Shown here in pieces: positions 7,912-16,184 of a DNA stretch of 64,000 nt (positions within the stretch are counted from its first letter, which is position 1; each line of letters begins with the position of its first letter). Source of the DNA: Klenkia sesuvii (GTDB lineage Bacteria; Actinomycetota; Actinomycetes; Mycobacteriales; Geodermatophilaceae); NCBI RefSeq assembly GCF_037083825.1, contig NZ_JBAPLU010000012.1, positions 1 through 64,000 on the forward strand, given 5' to 3'. The notes under the pieces were generated by a model, which saw only the letters and a program-made list of their open reading frames with translations, did not search any database and had not been told where the DNA came from. The translations under genes and the position numbers were made by a program.

Positions 7912-8838
7912 GTGGTGACCCTGCCCCCGGCCGTCGAGCGGGTCCTGGACCGGGCGCAGTCCCGCATCCCGAGGCGCTGGCTGGACCGTGCCCGCGCCGC
8001 GGCCGACCGGGTCCGCGACGTCACCGACCACCCGTGGCTGGAACGGCTGGCCCAGGTGGGGTTGGTCGCCTACGGGGTCGTGCACCTGCTCATCGGGTGG
8101 TTGGCGTTCACCATCGCGTGGCGGCTGTCCCCCGGCACATCCGGCGCCGACGCCGACCAGGCCGGTGCCCTGCGGACGCTCGCCGAGCGCCCGGGGGGCC
8201 TGGTGCTGCTGGGGGTGATCGGGCTGGGGCTGCTGTCGTTGGCGGTGTGGCAGGCCGGTGAGGTGCTGCGCTGGTGGGGTGGGTTGCTCCGGGCAGGACG
8301 GCGCGTGCACGCGGCCTTCGTGTGCGCCAAGTGCATCGCGAAGGCGGTCGTGTACGGGGCGCTGGCCGGGATCGCCCTCGTGTTCGCCGTCGGTGCCCAC
8401 TACGACGCCACCGAGAGCACGCAGGAGCTCACCGACGACCTGCTGGAGGTGCCCGGCGGAGCGGTGCTGCTGGTCGCCGGCGGCCTCGCGGTGGTGGGCG
8501 TCGGGGGCTACCTGGCCTGGCGGGGGTGGACGGCCGGCTTCATGAAGGACATCGACCTCGCCGCGGCCCCCGACCGCTACGAGCCGGTGATCGCCGCGGT
8601 GGGCCGGGTCGGCTACCTGGCCAAGGCGGTGGCGTTCGCGGTCGCCGGCGGACTGGTGGTGTGGGCAGCCGTCACGTCGGACGTGTCCACCGCGACCGGT
8701 CTCGACGGGGCGCTGAACACCATCGGCGCGGTGCCCACCGGCCAGTGGCTGCTCACGGCGGTCGCCGCCGGCTTCGCCGCCTTCGGCGTCTACGCCCTGG
8801 CCCGCGCCCGCTACCCCGACCGCGACCCCGCCACCTGA
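7912..8838 (+). CDS. DUF1206 family membrane protein (copy 2)
   Basis: A 308-residue paralogue of the preceding gene with the same three-unit pattern (LAQVGLVAYGVVHLLIGW, KCIAKAVVYGALAGIALVFA, RVGYLAKAVAFAVAGGLVVWA) and a longer, positively charged N-terminus. It begins with GTG GTG three bases after the previous stop, so the pair form an operon that arose by tandem duplication. Either GTG may be the start. Confidence 0.87.
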   Translation: MVTLPPAVERVLDRAQSRIPRRWLDRARAAADRVRDVTDHPWLERLAQVGLVAYGVVHLLIGWLAFTIAWRLSPGTSGADADQAGALRTLAERPGGLVLLGVIGLGLLSLAVWQAGEVLRWWGGLLRAGRRVHAAFVCAKCIAKAVVYGALAGIALVFAVGAHYDATESTQELTDDLLEVPGGAVLLVAGGLAVVGVGGYLAWRGWTAGFMKDIDLAAAPDRYEPVIAAVGRVGYLAKAVAFAVAGGLVVWAAVTSDVSTATGLDGALNTIGAVPTGQWLLTAVAAGFAAFGVYALARARYPDRDPAT

Positions 8839-8839
8839 G

Positions 8840-8855
8840 GGAGCCGCCGGGCTCC
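8840..8855. terminator. Short hairpin after the DUF1206 pair
   Basis: A 6-bp stem ggagcc/ggctcc with a gccg loop, directly after the stop codon. Confidence 0.5.
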
Positions 8856-8887
8856 TGGCCCCGGCACGACGACGGCGGCCGGCCCCT

Positions 8888-8929
8888 GGCTCCCGGCTCC
8901 CGGCTCCCGGCCACTGGCTCCCGGGTCCC
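8888..8929. repeat. 7-bp tandem repeats (ggctccc)
   Basis: Three perfect ggctccc units at 8888-8908, a 7-base interruption, then ggctccc and gggtccc at 8916-8929. This low-complexity tract fills the gap between the convergent DUF1206 and HNH genes. I see no gene in 8839-8985. Confidence 0.7.
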
Positions 8930-8985
8930 GGCCACGCACCACTGGCCGCCTCGCCGTGGGGCGGGCGGCTCGTGGCGTGCCGGTA

Positions 8986-10251
8986 TCACTCGATGCGTGG
9001 GCCGGTGATGATCTCGGTGCCGTCGGGGCGGTAGGTGCGCCATCGCCCACCGGGGTCGCGTTCGACGCGGAAGCCGTGGTGGACCTTGGTGTGGTGGGGT
9101 TCGCACAGCAACGCCGAGTTGGCCAGCGAGGTCTCCCCGCCGTGCGCCCAGTGCACCAGGTGGTGCACGTCGGACCAGTGGTGCGGGGCGCCGCAGCCGG
9201 CGAACACGCACGTCTTGTCCCGGGCCACCACCGCCCGCCGCAACCCCGGCGTGACCACCCGGTGGGTGCGGCCCACGTCCAGCGGGGTGCCCTCGGGGCC
9301 CATCACGACGCGGGTGACGCCTGCATCGCAGGCCAACCACCGGGCCCGCGCCGCGGAGATCACCGACCCGAACCCGGTGGTCGCCGTCGCCGGGCCGGTG
9401 CCGTCGGCGACCAGGTCCTCGATGCCGATGGTGACCACCACGTGCGGCTTGACCGACCGCAGCACCGGCAGACCACCGGCGGCCAGGGCGTTGTCGGCCA
9501 GCTGCACCAACGCTCCACCCTGCCGCTGGGCACGCGAGCGCAGATCACCGTCGGGCCGGTCGGCCTGCACGATCGACTCCAACGCCGTCTTGACCTTCTC
9601 CCCACCCACCGCGTCGAGGTCGAACCGCCCGCTCACCGTCCCGTCGGCGTGCGTGCTGATCGACAGCGACCGCTGCTCCACCGGGTCCGGCTCCACCCCA
9701 TCGGGGTCCAGTGCCTCCACGAACGCCTGCACCGCGGTCACCAGCGCCCGGTGCGACGACGACATCGCCACCTGCGTCCACGCCCGGTCGAACACGCCCA
9801 GGTCGATGCCCTGCAGCTGCGCCGCCGCCCGCTCACGGTCCCCCACCGCCGAGGCCACCACATCCACCTGCGCCGCCGACACCGACCCGTCGGCGAACGC
9901 CTCACCCATCACCGGGAAATGCTCCACCGCCCGCCCCACCCGCACGATCCGCGAAGCCTCCGCACCCGACAGCCGCAGGTGCCCGATCAACCACGACCGC
10001 ACCGACACCAACCCGTCGACCTCCACGGCCTGCGTCAGCTCGGCATGCCGGGCCAATCGGGCGATCACCGCATCCAGCCGGTTCCGCTCGGTCGTCAGGT
10101 CGCGCAGCTGCTCCAGCACCTGCACCGACGACAGGTGGTGCAGGTCCTCGACGTCGTCCAGGAGCAGATCCAGGTCGTGCCCAGTGTCGACATCGAGGTC
10201 GGGGCCCAGCGACGTCGTGGCCACACCGACCTCCTCGATCTGTTCGAACAC
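8986..10251 (-). CDS. DUF222 / HNH endonuclease domain protein (13E12-repeat type)
   Basis: A 421-residue protein: an N-terminal helical DUF222 region (~35-300) with GLVSVRSWLIGHLRLSGAEA, and a C-terminal HNH nuclease domain (RDKTCVFAGCGAP, then DVHHLVHWAHGG, then NSALLCEPHH) carrying the Cys pairs and catalytic His. Such genes are very abundant and multi-copy in actinomycetes, including the 13E12 repeats of mycobacteria. Their role is unsettled; mobility or DNA processing are suggested. The GTG start has no clear ribosome site but lies eight bases from an excellent promoter, so it may be leaderless. Confidence 0.9.
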   Translation of the reverse strand: MFEQIEEVGVATTSLGPDLDVDTGHDLDLLLDDVEDLHHLSSVQVLEQLRDLTTERNRLDAVIARLARHAELTQAVEVDGLVSVRSWLIGHLRLSGAEASRIVRVGRAVEHFPVMGEAFADGSVSAAQVDVVASAVGDRERAAAQLQGIDLGVFDRAWTQVAMSSSHRALVTAVQAFVEALDPDGVEPDPVEQRSLSISTHADGTVSGRFDLDAVGGEKVKTALESIVQADRPDGDLRSRAQRQGGALVQLADNALAAGGLPVLRSVKPHVVVTIGIEDLVADGTGPATATTGFGSVISAARARWLACDAGVTRVVMGPEGTPLDVGRTHRVVTPGLRRAVVARDKTCVFAGCGAPHHWSDVHHLVHWAHGGETSLANSALLCEPHHTKVHHGFRVERDPGGRWRTYRPDGTEIITGPRIE

Positions 10252-10259
10252 CTGATCGA

Positions 10260-10288
10260 AGCATACTGGACCGCGCCGATGGGAGCAA
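10260..10288 (-). promoter_or_regulatory. Sigma70-type promoter of the HNH gene
   Basis: On the minus strand, TTGCTC (10288-10283), a 17-base spacer and TATGCT (10265-10260), followed eight bases later by the GTG start. The spacing fits a leaderless transcript. The remaining gap 10289-10470 shows no gene. Confidence 0.6.
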
Positions 10289-10470
10289 GACGAAGGCGCA
10301 GGTCAGAGCGGTGTCCGCATGCTGACGCACGGTGATTGCGGACCGGTCACAGGCCACGCGGAGCATGCGGCGACCAGCAGCCCCGCAGCAGGACGAGACC
10401 CACCGCGACCGACCCGACGATCGGACCACCCCGGGTCCGGACCACCCGCGACCACAGCGACGACGGGTTC

Positions 10471-11067
10471 TCACGCAGCGGCCGGACGGCGGGCGGTCAG
10501 CCGGCCGCGCACCGCGGCGACCAGGCCGATCCCCCCGGTCACCAGCAGCGCCACCGCGATGCCGCTCCACAGCGACGCGCCGACCAGAGGTCCGACCAGC
10601 AGACCGATCACGACGACCCAGGCGGCCCAGACGCCCGCGCACGCAACGGCACCGGCGACGAAGACACGCCAGTCGGTACCCGCCGCGGCGCACAGCAGAA
10701 CCCCGAGCAGTCGACCAGCCGGCAGGAACCGCAGCCCCAGCAGCGTGCGCACCGGGGTCCGCGAGACCCGGTCCAGCAGCTGCGCCCGCCGGACCCCTGA
10801 GCACGCCCTCCGGGGACGGCGACGGCGTGCGACCACGAACACGCCCAGGTCGCCCACCACCGATCCCGCCGCCGACGACGCCCACAGCGCCAGCAGGGCA
10901 GCGACATCATGACCGGCCCCCGCAGCCAGGGACGCCGACATCGCGACGACCTCGGTGGGCAGCACGGGCACCGGCCCGTCGAGCGCCACGCCGAGGGCGA
11001 GCAGGGGCAGGAATGCGCCGTCGTGCAGGCAGGCCAGCAGCAGGTCGTGCAGGCCGTCCACGGTCAC
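10471..11067 (-). CDS. DedA family membrane protein
   Basis: A 198-residue protein with LGVALDGPVPVLPTEVVAMSASLAAG near the N-terminus, AGSVVGDLGVFVVAR, then FLPAGRLLGVLLCAAAG, all features of DedA proteins. DedA proteins are inner-membrane lipid (undecaprenyl phosphate/phospholipid) translocases or related transporters. It starts at GTG 11067, whose GTGA overlaps the permease stop, so it is the last gene of the PadR-ABC operon. That placement suggests a shared envelope-related role (inference). Confidence 0.78.
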   Translation of the reverse strand: MTVDGLHDLLLACLHDGAFLPLLALGVALDGPVPVLPTEVVAMSASLAAGAGHDVAALLALWASSAAGSVVGDLGVFVVARRRRPRRACSGVRRAQLLDRVSRTPVRTLLGLRFLPAGRLLGVLLCAAAGTDWRVFVAGAVACAGVWAAWVVVIGLLVGPLVGASLWSGIAVALLVTGGIGLVAAVRGRLTARRPAAA

Positions 11068-12416
11068 GCCGCCCGCAGTGCGCCGGGGTCGACCGCGTCG
11101 GCCAACCGGCCGTGCAACGACCACCCGATGACGAGCGTCGCCGTCCAGACGACGCCCACCACGACGACGGCGCAGCCGGCGCCCGCGACCACCCCGATCG
11201 CGGCATCGGCACCGGTCACCCCGGTGCCGATCACGGTGCCCAGCACCGTGCCCGTGGCGACCGGGCCCACGGTCGCGAGGCGGAGTCGTCGGCCCTGCAC
11301 CCGCCGCAGGACCCGCAGCTCGACGCCCAGCGCCGCGGTCGCGGCCAGGCTGCGTCGATGGGTCGCCAGGTCGTCGACCGCTCCCAGGGTGGCCGTGGCC
11401 AAGGCGACGAGCAAGCCCAGGAGGGCCGCCGTCCCGGCGAGGGCGAGGCCGGGTACGTCCCCGGCGAACCGGTCCGGTGACGCCACCAGCGCCAGTGGCG
11501 CACAGACCCCGACCACCACCCCGGCGACGAGACTGACCGCCGACGCCGTGCCGATCGGCCCGGCGGCCGCGGAGAGCCCGGCCGCCGTCAGCACCGCGTC
11601 GGCCGACCCCGACCGCCGCAGGCGGGCAGCCCGCACGCGCGTCCACCCCGCCCCCGCGACCACGGCGGCGCCGAGGAGCACCGCCACGACGACCCCGAGG
11701 GCGGCCACACCTGCCCGTCGGTCCCAGCTGCCGGCGACCGGCACGGCGGCGACCGCGCCCAGCAGAACCACCACGAGGCCGATGGCCACGGCGTCGCCGC
11801 GCACCCGGCGGGCGGGCCTGCCGGCCACCGCACCGGTCAGAGCACCGATGGCGGCACCGCCTGCGGCGCATCCGATCGCCACTGCCGCCCACCCCACCAG
11901 GTCGGCCCACCCGAGATCGGGCAGCAGCCGCACCACCGGGTCGACCGCCGGGCCGAGCACGGACCACAGCACCAGGTACACCGGACCGGCCAGCAGCCCG
12001 CCGGCCGCACCCGCCCGCCCCACCTGCAGGGCCTGCACCGTGCGCAGTTGACCGGGGGCGGCCCCGGCCACGTGGAGGGCGCGCGCGGTGTCGCGGCGCC
12101 GGACCCCGCCGGCGCACACGGCCTGCACCAGCAGGCCCACGGCTGCGGCGACCAGCAGCAGGACCCCGGTGAGCACCCCGACCCGGATCTCGGCGCTCGT
12201 GACCAGCGGGGAGAAGCGCGGGTCGTAGTACTCCGACACCACCAGGCCACCGGAGGTGGGCACTGGGCGAGCGGGGGTGCGACCGATTCCCAGGGAGACC
12301 AGCAGCAGTCCGCCGGCCACCGCACTGCCGGCGGCCACCACGCGCTCCCGCGACCGCCGCGACGGCGTCCTGACGCCAGCCAGCACCCGGGCCGCAGCGA
12401 ACTCTCCCCTGGTCAC
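11064..12416 (-). CDS. FtsX-like ABC transporter permease
   Basis: A 450-residue membrane protein: one N-terminal helix (~25-45), an extracytoplasmic stretch, then a three-helix FtsX core, a further set of helices and a C-terminal repeat of the core. The run VGLLVQAVCAGGVRRRDTARALHVAGAAPGQLRTVQALQ is typical of FtsX/MacB permeases (the cytoplasmic segment after helix 2). With the neighbouring ATPase it should form a type VII-like exporter or lipid/peptide mechanotransmitter. It begins at GTG 12416 inside the ATPase stop (GTGA). Confidence 0.82.
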   Translation of the reverse strand: MTRGEFAAARVLAGVRTPSRRSRERVVAAGSAVAGGLLLVSLGIGRTPARPVPTSGGLVVSEYYDPRFSPLVTSAEIRVGVLTGVLLLVAAAVGLLVQAVCAGGVRRRDTARALHVAGAAPGQLRTVQALQVGRAGAAGGLLAGPVYLVLWSVLGPAVDPVVRLLPDLGWADLVGWAAVAIGCAAGGAAIGALTGAVAGRPARRVRGDAVAIGLVVVLLGAVAAVPVAGSWDRRAGVAALGVVVAVLLGAAVVAGAGWTRVRAARLRRSGSADAVLTAAGLSAAAGPIGTASAVSLVAGVVVGVCAPLALVASPDRFAGDVPGLALAGTAALLGLLVALATATLGAVDDLATHRRSLAATAALGVELRVLRRVQGRRLRLATVGPVATGTVLGTVIGTGVTGADAAIGVVAGAGCAVVVVGVVWTATLVIGWSLHGRLADAVDPGALRAA

Positions 12417-13096
12417 GACAGCTGCACCGAGTGCGCGACCCGCCCGCCGCGCAGCCGCACCTCGCGGTCCGCACGTGCCGCGACGACGTTGTCGTGGCTG
12501 ACCACCACCACCGCACCACCCACCTCGAGGGTCGACGACAGGAGGACGTCGAGCAGCGCGCTGCCGGCGCGCGCGTCGAGGCTCGCGGTGGGCTCGTCGG
12601 CCAGCAGCACTGACGGGCCGGCCACCAGGGCTCGCGCCGCGGCGGCCTGCTGGGCCTGCCCGCCCGACAGCTCGCCCGGCCACTCCTCCCCCGTGAGGTC
12701 CGCCCCGACCCGCGTCAGCCATTCGGCGGCCCGCGCCCGGGCCGTCGCCGGCCGGACGCCCTCGAGCAGCAACGGCAGCGCGACGTTGTCCAGGACAGGG
12801 AGGTCGGGCACGAGCTGCCCGTACTGCAGCACCAGGCCCACGCGTCGGCGCCGCAGTCGCGCCCGGGCGGCGTCGTCCAGGGAGCCGACGTCCTGACCCG
12901 CGATGCGCACCTGCCCCTCGTCGGCACGCAGCACACCGGCGGCCAGCATCACCAGGGTGGACTTGCCGCACCCCGAGGGACCGGTCACCGCGACCACCTC
13001 CCCCGGGGCCACCGTCAGGGACACCCCGCCGAGGGCCCGGGTCCGCTCGTGGGAGAAGCCGACATCGACGAGTTCGAGCAGGGGTTGGTCGGTCAC
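12413..13096 (-). CDS. ABC transporter ATPase (MacB/LolD type)
   Basis: 227 residues with Walker A GPSGCGKST (~38-46), a Q-loop in VLQYGQLVPD, signature LSGGQAQQ, Walker B VLLADEPTASLD and H-loop SHD. The protein has the length and sequence style of the LolD/MacB/FtsE subfamily that pairs with FtsX-like permeases, consistent with the next gene. The start is GTG 13096, overlapping the PadR stop by four bases. Confidence 0.92.
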   Translation of the reverse strand: MTDQPLLELVDVGFSHERTRALGGVSLTVAPGEVVAVTGPSGCGKSTLVMLAAGVLRADEGQVRIAGQDVGSLDDAARARLRRRRVGLVLQYGQLVPDLPVLDNVALPLLLEGVRPATARARAAEWLTRVGADLTGEEWPGELSGGQAQQAAAARALVAGPSVLLADEPTASLDARAGSALLDVLLSSTLEVGGAVVVVSHDNVVAARADREVRLRGGRVAHSVQLS

Positions 13097-13632
13097 GACT
13101 GGTCTCCTCGATCGGTGGGGGCGAGCTCGGCGGCGTGCTCGAGCCAGCGCAGGTCGGCGTCCAGGTGGGCCACGAGGTGCTCACGCACCAACCGCTCCGC
13201 GGGGCTGGACCCGGGCGGGTGCGCCTGCAGCTCCCGGATGCGCCGCAGGTGGTGTGCGCGCTGGCGGGCGACGAAGCCGTCGACGTCGATGCCGGTGTGC
13301 AGGGCCGCCACCGTCTTCCGGACGATCTCCTCGGCCCCGGAGGCGGTCGCCTCGGCGGGTTCGGCCAGCCATGCCCGCAACCGCTGCTCGCCCTGGGCGG
13401 TGAGGGCGTAGACCGTCCGCTCGGGACCGTTGCCGGCCTGGGTGCCCACGACCTCAGCCAGGCCGTCGCGCTGCAGGCGGGCCAGCGTCGCGTAGACCTG
13501 CCCGAACGGCAGCGGTCGGGTGTCGGGGAACCAGGCATCGTGCTCGCGCTTGAGGTCGTAGCCGTGCCGGGGCTCGCCGACCAGCAGCGCCAGGTGCAGC
13601 TCGGGCAAGGACACACAGGGAGTGTGCACCAC
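13093..13632 (-). CDS. PadR-family transcriptional regulator
   Basis: 179 residues. The N-terminal winged helix carries the family pattern PELHLALLVGEPRHGYDL, FGQVYATLARLQRDGLAEV and VYALTAQGEQRLRAWL, and the C-terminal helical region is of the Vir/PadR-C type used for dimerisation. PadR proteins are repressors that sense small molecules and often govern an adjacent ABC exporter, as the order here suggests. It is the first gene of a four-gene operon with GTGA overlaps throughout. The start is GTG 13632 or GTG 13629, with no ribosome site. Confidence 0.88.
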   Translation of the reverse strand: MVHTPCVSLPELHLALLVGEPRHGYDLKREHDAWFPDTRPLPFGQVYATLARLQRDGLAEVVGTQAGNGPERTVYALTAQGEQRLRAWLAEPAEATASGAEEIVRKTVAALHTGIDVDGFVARQRAHHLRRIRELQAHPPGSSPAERLVREHLVAHLDADLRWLEHAAELAPTDRGDQS

Positions 13633-13763
13633 GAGTAGTCATCTAGTGAATAGCCGCGCTGGCGTGTCCCTCCCCCGTCGTGGGGAGCGGCCGTCAACCC
13701 GCCCGGCGAGCGGCCGACATGGGAGGGGAACCCTGCTGACCACCCATCCCGGAGAGCCCTGCC
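13633..13763. promoter_or_regulatory. Divergent promoter region, padR / GGDEF-EAL
   Basis: The 131-bp gap holds an unusually AT-rich patch at 13631-13655. On the minus strand, TAGATG (13645-13640) sits seven bases from the padR GTG and could be the -10 of a leaderless mRNA. tca-n5-tga (13639-13649) is a weak dyad that could belong to the PadR operator. Confidence 0.35.
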
Positions 13764-16052
13764 GTGCCCCGCTCCGCCAGCCCGACCGTCGCCCGCCGGG
13801 TGCTCGTCGGTCTCGCCGTCGTGGCCCTCGGCCGGTTGCTGCTGCCCGAGAGCCTGCTGAGCGACGTCGCCTACGGCGTGGTGGCCCTGGCCGCGTCCGC
13901 GGCGGCGTGGTGGGCGGTGGCCGCCGGGTGGCGGGCCGGCACCTGGGTCGCCTCGGCCGCCACCCTGGCCGCCCTCGGCGACGTGCTGTGGCAGCTGCTG
14001 GTCTGGGGCGGGATGCCACCCGGCGCGGTGTCCCCCGCCGACGCGCTCTACCTGACGGCCTACCTGGCCGGTGGCGTCGGCGTGCGCCGGCTCCTCGCGC
14101 GCGCCTCCCGGGCATCGCGGCTGGACCGGCTGGTCGACACCGCCGCGGTCTTCCTCGTCGTCGTGTACCTGGAGTGGGTCCTGGTCCTGGGCGACGCCGT
14201 GGCCGACGACCGCACGTCCGTGACCACCCGCCTCGTGCTCGCCGCCTACCCGGTCCTGGACGCCTGGCTGCTCGCCCTGGTCGTCCGCCTGTGGTTCGTG
14301 CGCAGCGCCGTGCGCGCCGAGGCCCGCTGGATCGCCCTCGCCGCCGTCGCCTGGTTCGTCTCCGACCTCGACTACCTCGTCGGCCGCGACCTCGCCTCGG
14401 TGCTGGACGTCGGCTGGAGCGTCGGCAGCCTCGCGCTCGCCGCCTCGTCGTGGGCCGCGCTCGCGGCCCGGCCCGACGGGACGCCGACGGCCGCCACCGC
14501 ACCCACGCACCTCGTGACGCGCACCCAGCTCGCCGTCGCGCTGCTGCCGCTGGCCGCCCCCGGCGTCGTCCAGCTCGTCGCCACCACCCGCGGTCAGCAG
14601 GTCGACCCGCTGCCGGGCCTCCTGGTCACCGGGGCCGTCCTGCTGCTCGCCTTCCTCCGCGGGGCCCGGCAGCTCGAGCTGCAGGCCGAGCTGCGGGACG
14701 CGCTGCAGACCCGCGCCTTCCACGACGTCCTCACCGGGCTGCCCAACCGGGCGCTCTTCGACGACCGGGTCGCCCACGCCCTGGCCCGCAGCACCCGCAG
14801 CGGGGGTGCCCCCGTCGTCCTGTCCCTGGACCTCGACGGGTTCAAGGCGGTCAACGACACCCTCGGCCACCCGGCCGGGGACCAGTTGCTGCGACAGGTC
14901 GCCGCGCGTCTGCTGGCCCGGGTGCGACCGGCCGACACCGTCGCCCGGCTGGGTGGGGACGAGTTCGCCGTCCTGCTCGAACCGCACCGCGACGACGACC
15001 CCGGCCAGCCCGTCGCCCTCGCCGAGCGGCTGGTGGAGGCCCTCGGCCACCCGTACGAGCTCGACGGCCGGACCGTCCGGGTGGGCGTCAGCATCGGGCT
15101 GGTGCGCGCCGAGCGCGACGGCTCCTCGACGTCGGCCGCCCTGCTGCGCGACGTGGACACCGCGCTCTACCGCGCCAAGGACGCGGGCAAGGGACGGGTG
15201 GCCGTCTTCGAACCGACGATGCGCTCCGAGCTGCTGCTGCACACCCGCCTGGTGGACGACCTGCCCGCCGCACGCGCCGCGGGCCAGCTGCGCGTGGTCT
15301 ACCAGCCCGTGGTCGACCTCGACGACGGCGGGCTGCAGGGCTTCGAGGCCCTGCTGCGGTGGGCGCACCCCGACCTCGGCACCGTCCTGCCCAGCGTCTT
15401 CGTGCCGGTGGCCGAGGAGACCGGCGACATCGTCGCCATCGGGCGGTGGGTGCTGCGCGAGGCGTGCACCGCGGCCGCCGGCTGGCGACGGCAGCCGGCG
15501 GGCGCCGGCCTCACCGTGTCGGTGAACCTGTCGGTGCGCCAGCTGCAGGACCCGGCCCTCGTCGACGACGTCGCCGCGGTGCTCGCGGCCACCGGGCTCT
15601 CGGCCGGGGCCCTGTGCCTCGAGCTGACCGAGACCGCCCTGGTCGTCGACGCCGAGCACGCCGCGCTCGTGCTCCGGGGGTTGCGCGGCCTGGGCGTGCG
15701 CATCGCCGTCGACGACTTCGGCACCGGCTACTCGTCGATGTCGCACCTGCGGCGCTTCCCGGTCGACGTCCTCAAGATCGACCGGTCCTTCGTCGCCGCC
15801 CTCGGCGCCGACCGGTCGGCCGCCCCGGTGGTCGACGGGCTGCTCGAGCTGGCCCGGGTGATGCACCTGGACGTCGTCGCCGAGGGCGTCGAGTCCGCCG
15901 ACCAGCGCGACCACCTGCTCGCCGAGGGCTGCCGCTCGGCGCAGGGGTGGCTGTTCTCCCCCGCCCTCGAGCGTTCCGACGCCGACCGGCGGGTCGCCGC
16001 CCGCGGCGCCGACGACCCGCTCGCAGCCGGGCGGCCGGCCCCGGCACCATGA
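13764..16052 (+). CDS. Membrane-anchored GGDEF-EAL diguanylate cyclase/phosphodiesterase
   Basis: 762 residues: about eight to ten N-terminal hydrophobic helices (10-290) forming an MHYT/MASE-like membrane sensor of no recognised family, then a GGDEF domain (~315-480) with intact RLGGDEF near 396, then an EAL domain (~495-745) with FEALLRW near 526 and DDFGTGYSS. Both catalytic signatures are intact, so it may both make and break cyclic di-GMP. A ggagag ribosome site supports GTG 13764. It is divergent from the PadR operon. Confidence 0.93.
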   Translation: MPRSASPTVARRVLVGLAVVALGRLLLPESLLSDVAYGVVALAASAAAWWAVAAGWRAGTWVASAATLAALGDVLWQLLVWGGMPPGAVSPADALYLTAYLAGGVGVRRLLARASRASRLDRLVDTAAVFLVVVYLEWVLVLGDAVADDRTSVTTRLVLAAYPVLDAWLLALVVRLWFVRSAVRAEARWIALAAVAWFVSDLDYLVGRDLASVLDVGWSVGSLALAASSWAALAARPDGTPTAATAPTHLVTRTQLAVALLPLAAPGVVQLVATTRGQQVDPLPGLLVTGAVLLLAFLRGARQLELQAELRDALQTRAFHDVLTGLPNRALFDDRVAHALARSTRSGGAPVVLSLDLDGFKAVNDTLGHPAGDQLLRQVAARLLARVRPADTVARLGGDEFAVLLEPHRDDDPGQPVALAERLVEALGHPYELDGRTVRVGVSIGLVRAERDGSSTSAALLRDVDTALYRAKDAGKGRVAVFEPTMRSELLLHTRLVDDLPAARAAGQLRVVYQPVVDLDDGGLQGFEALLRWAHPDLGTVLPSVFVPVAEETGDIVAIGRWVLREACTAAAGWRRQPAGAGLTVSVNLSVRQLQDPALVDDVAAVLAATGLSAGALCLELTETALVVDAEHAALVLRGLRGLGVRIAVDDFGTGYSSMSHLRRFPVDVLKIDRSFVAALGADRSAAPVVDGLLELARVMHLDVVAEGVESADQRDHLLAEGCRSAQGWLFSPALERSDADRRVAARGADDPLAAGRPAPAP

Positions 16053-16133
16053 CCGACGTGCACCAGCGCGCCCGCTCCGCGAAGCCGTGGTGACCGGCGT
16101 GCCGGCGCCCCCCGGCCGCCCCGCACACGACGA

Positions 16134-16164
16134 CGGCCGGTCACCCGGGGAGGGTGACCGGCCG
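16134..16164. terminator. Strong bidirectional terminator hairpin
   Basis: A perfect 13-bp stem (cggccggtcaccc / gggtgaccggccg) with a 5-base loop between the convergent GGDEF-EAL and substrate-binding protein genes. Confidence 0.85.
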
Positions 16165-16184
16165 CCGCCGGGGTGCTCAGGGCG

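Noticed and set aside
8888..8929. Regular short repeats considered as a CRISPR-like or minisatellite array.
   Set aside because: Units are only 7 bp without unique spacers; low-complexity tandem repeat only.
8986..10288. The DUF222/HNH gene as part of a mobile element.
   Set aside because: No inverted repeats, target duplications, integrase or transposase are seen around it.
13764..15914. A long open minus-strand frame runs on upstream of the FtsX-like gene, opposite the GGDEF-EAL gene.
   Set aside because: It is antisense to a gene with intact motifs on the plus strand and encodes low-complexity Gly/Val/Gln/His-rich sequence; long antisense frames are expected at this GC content.
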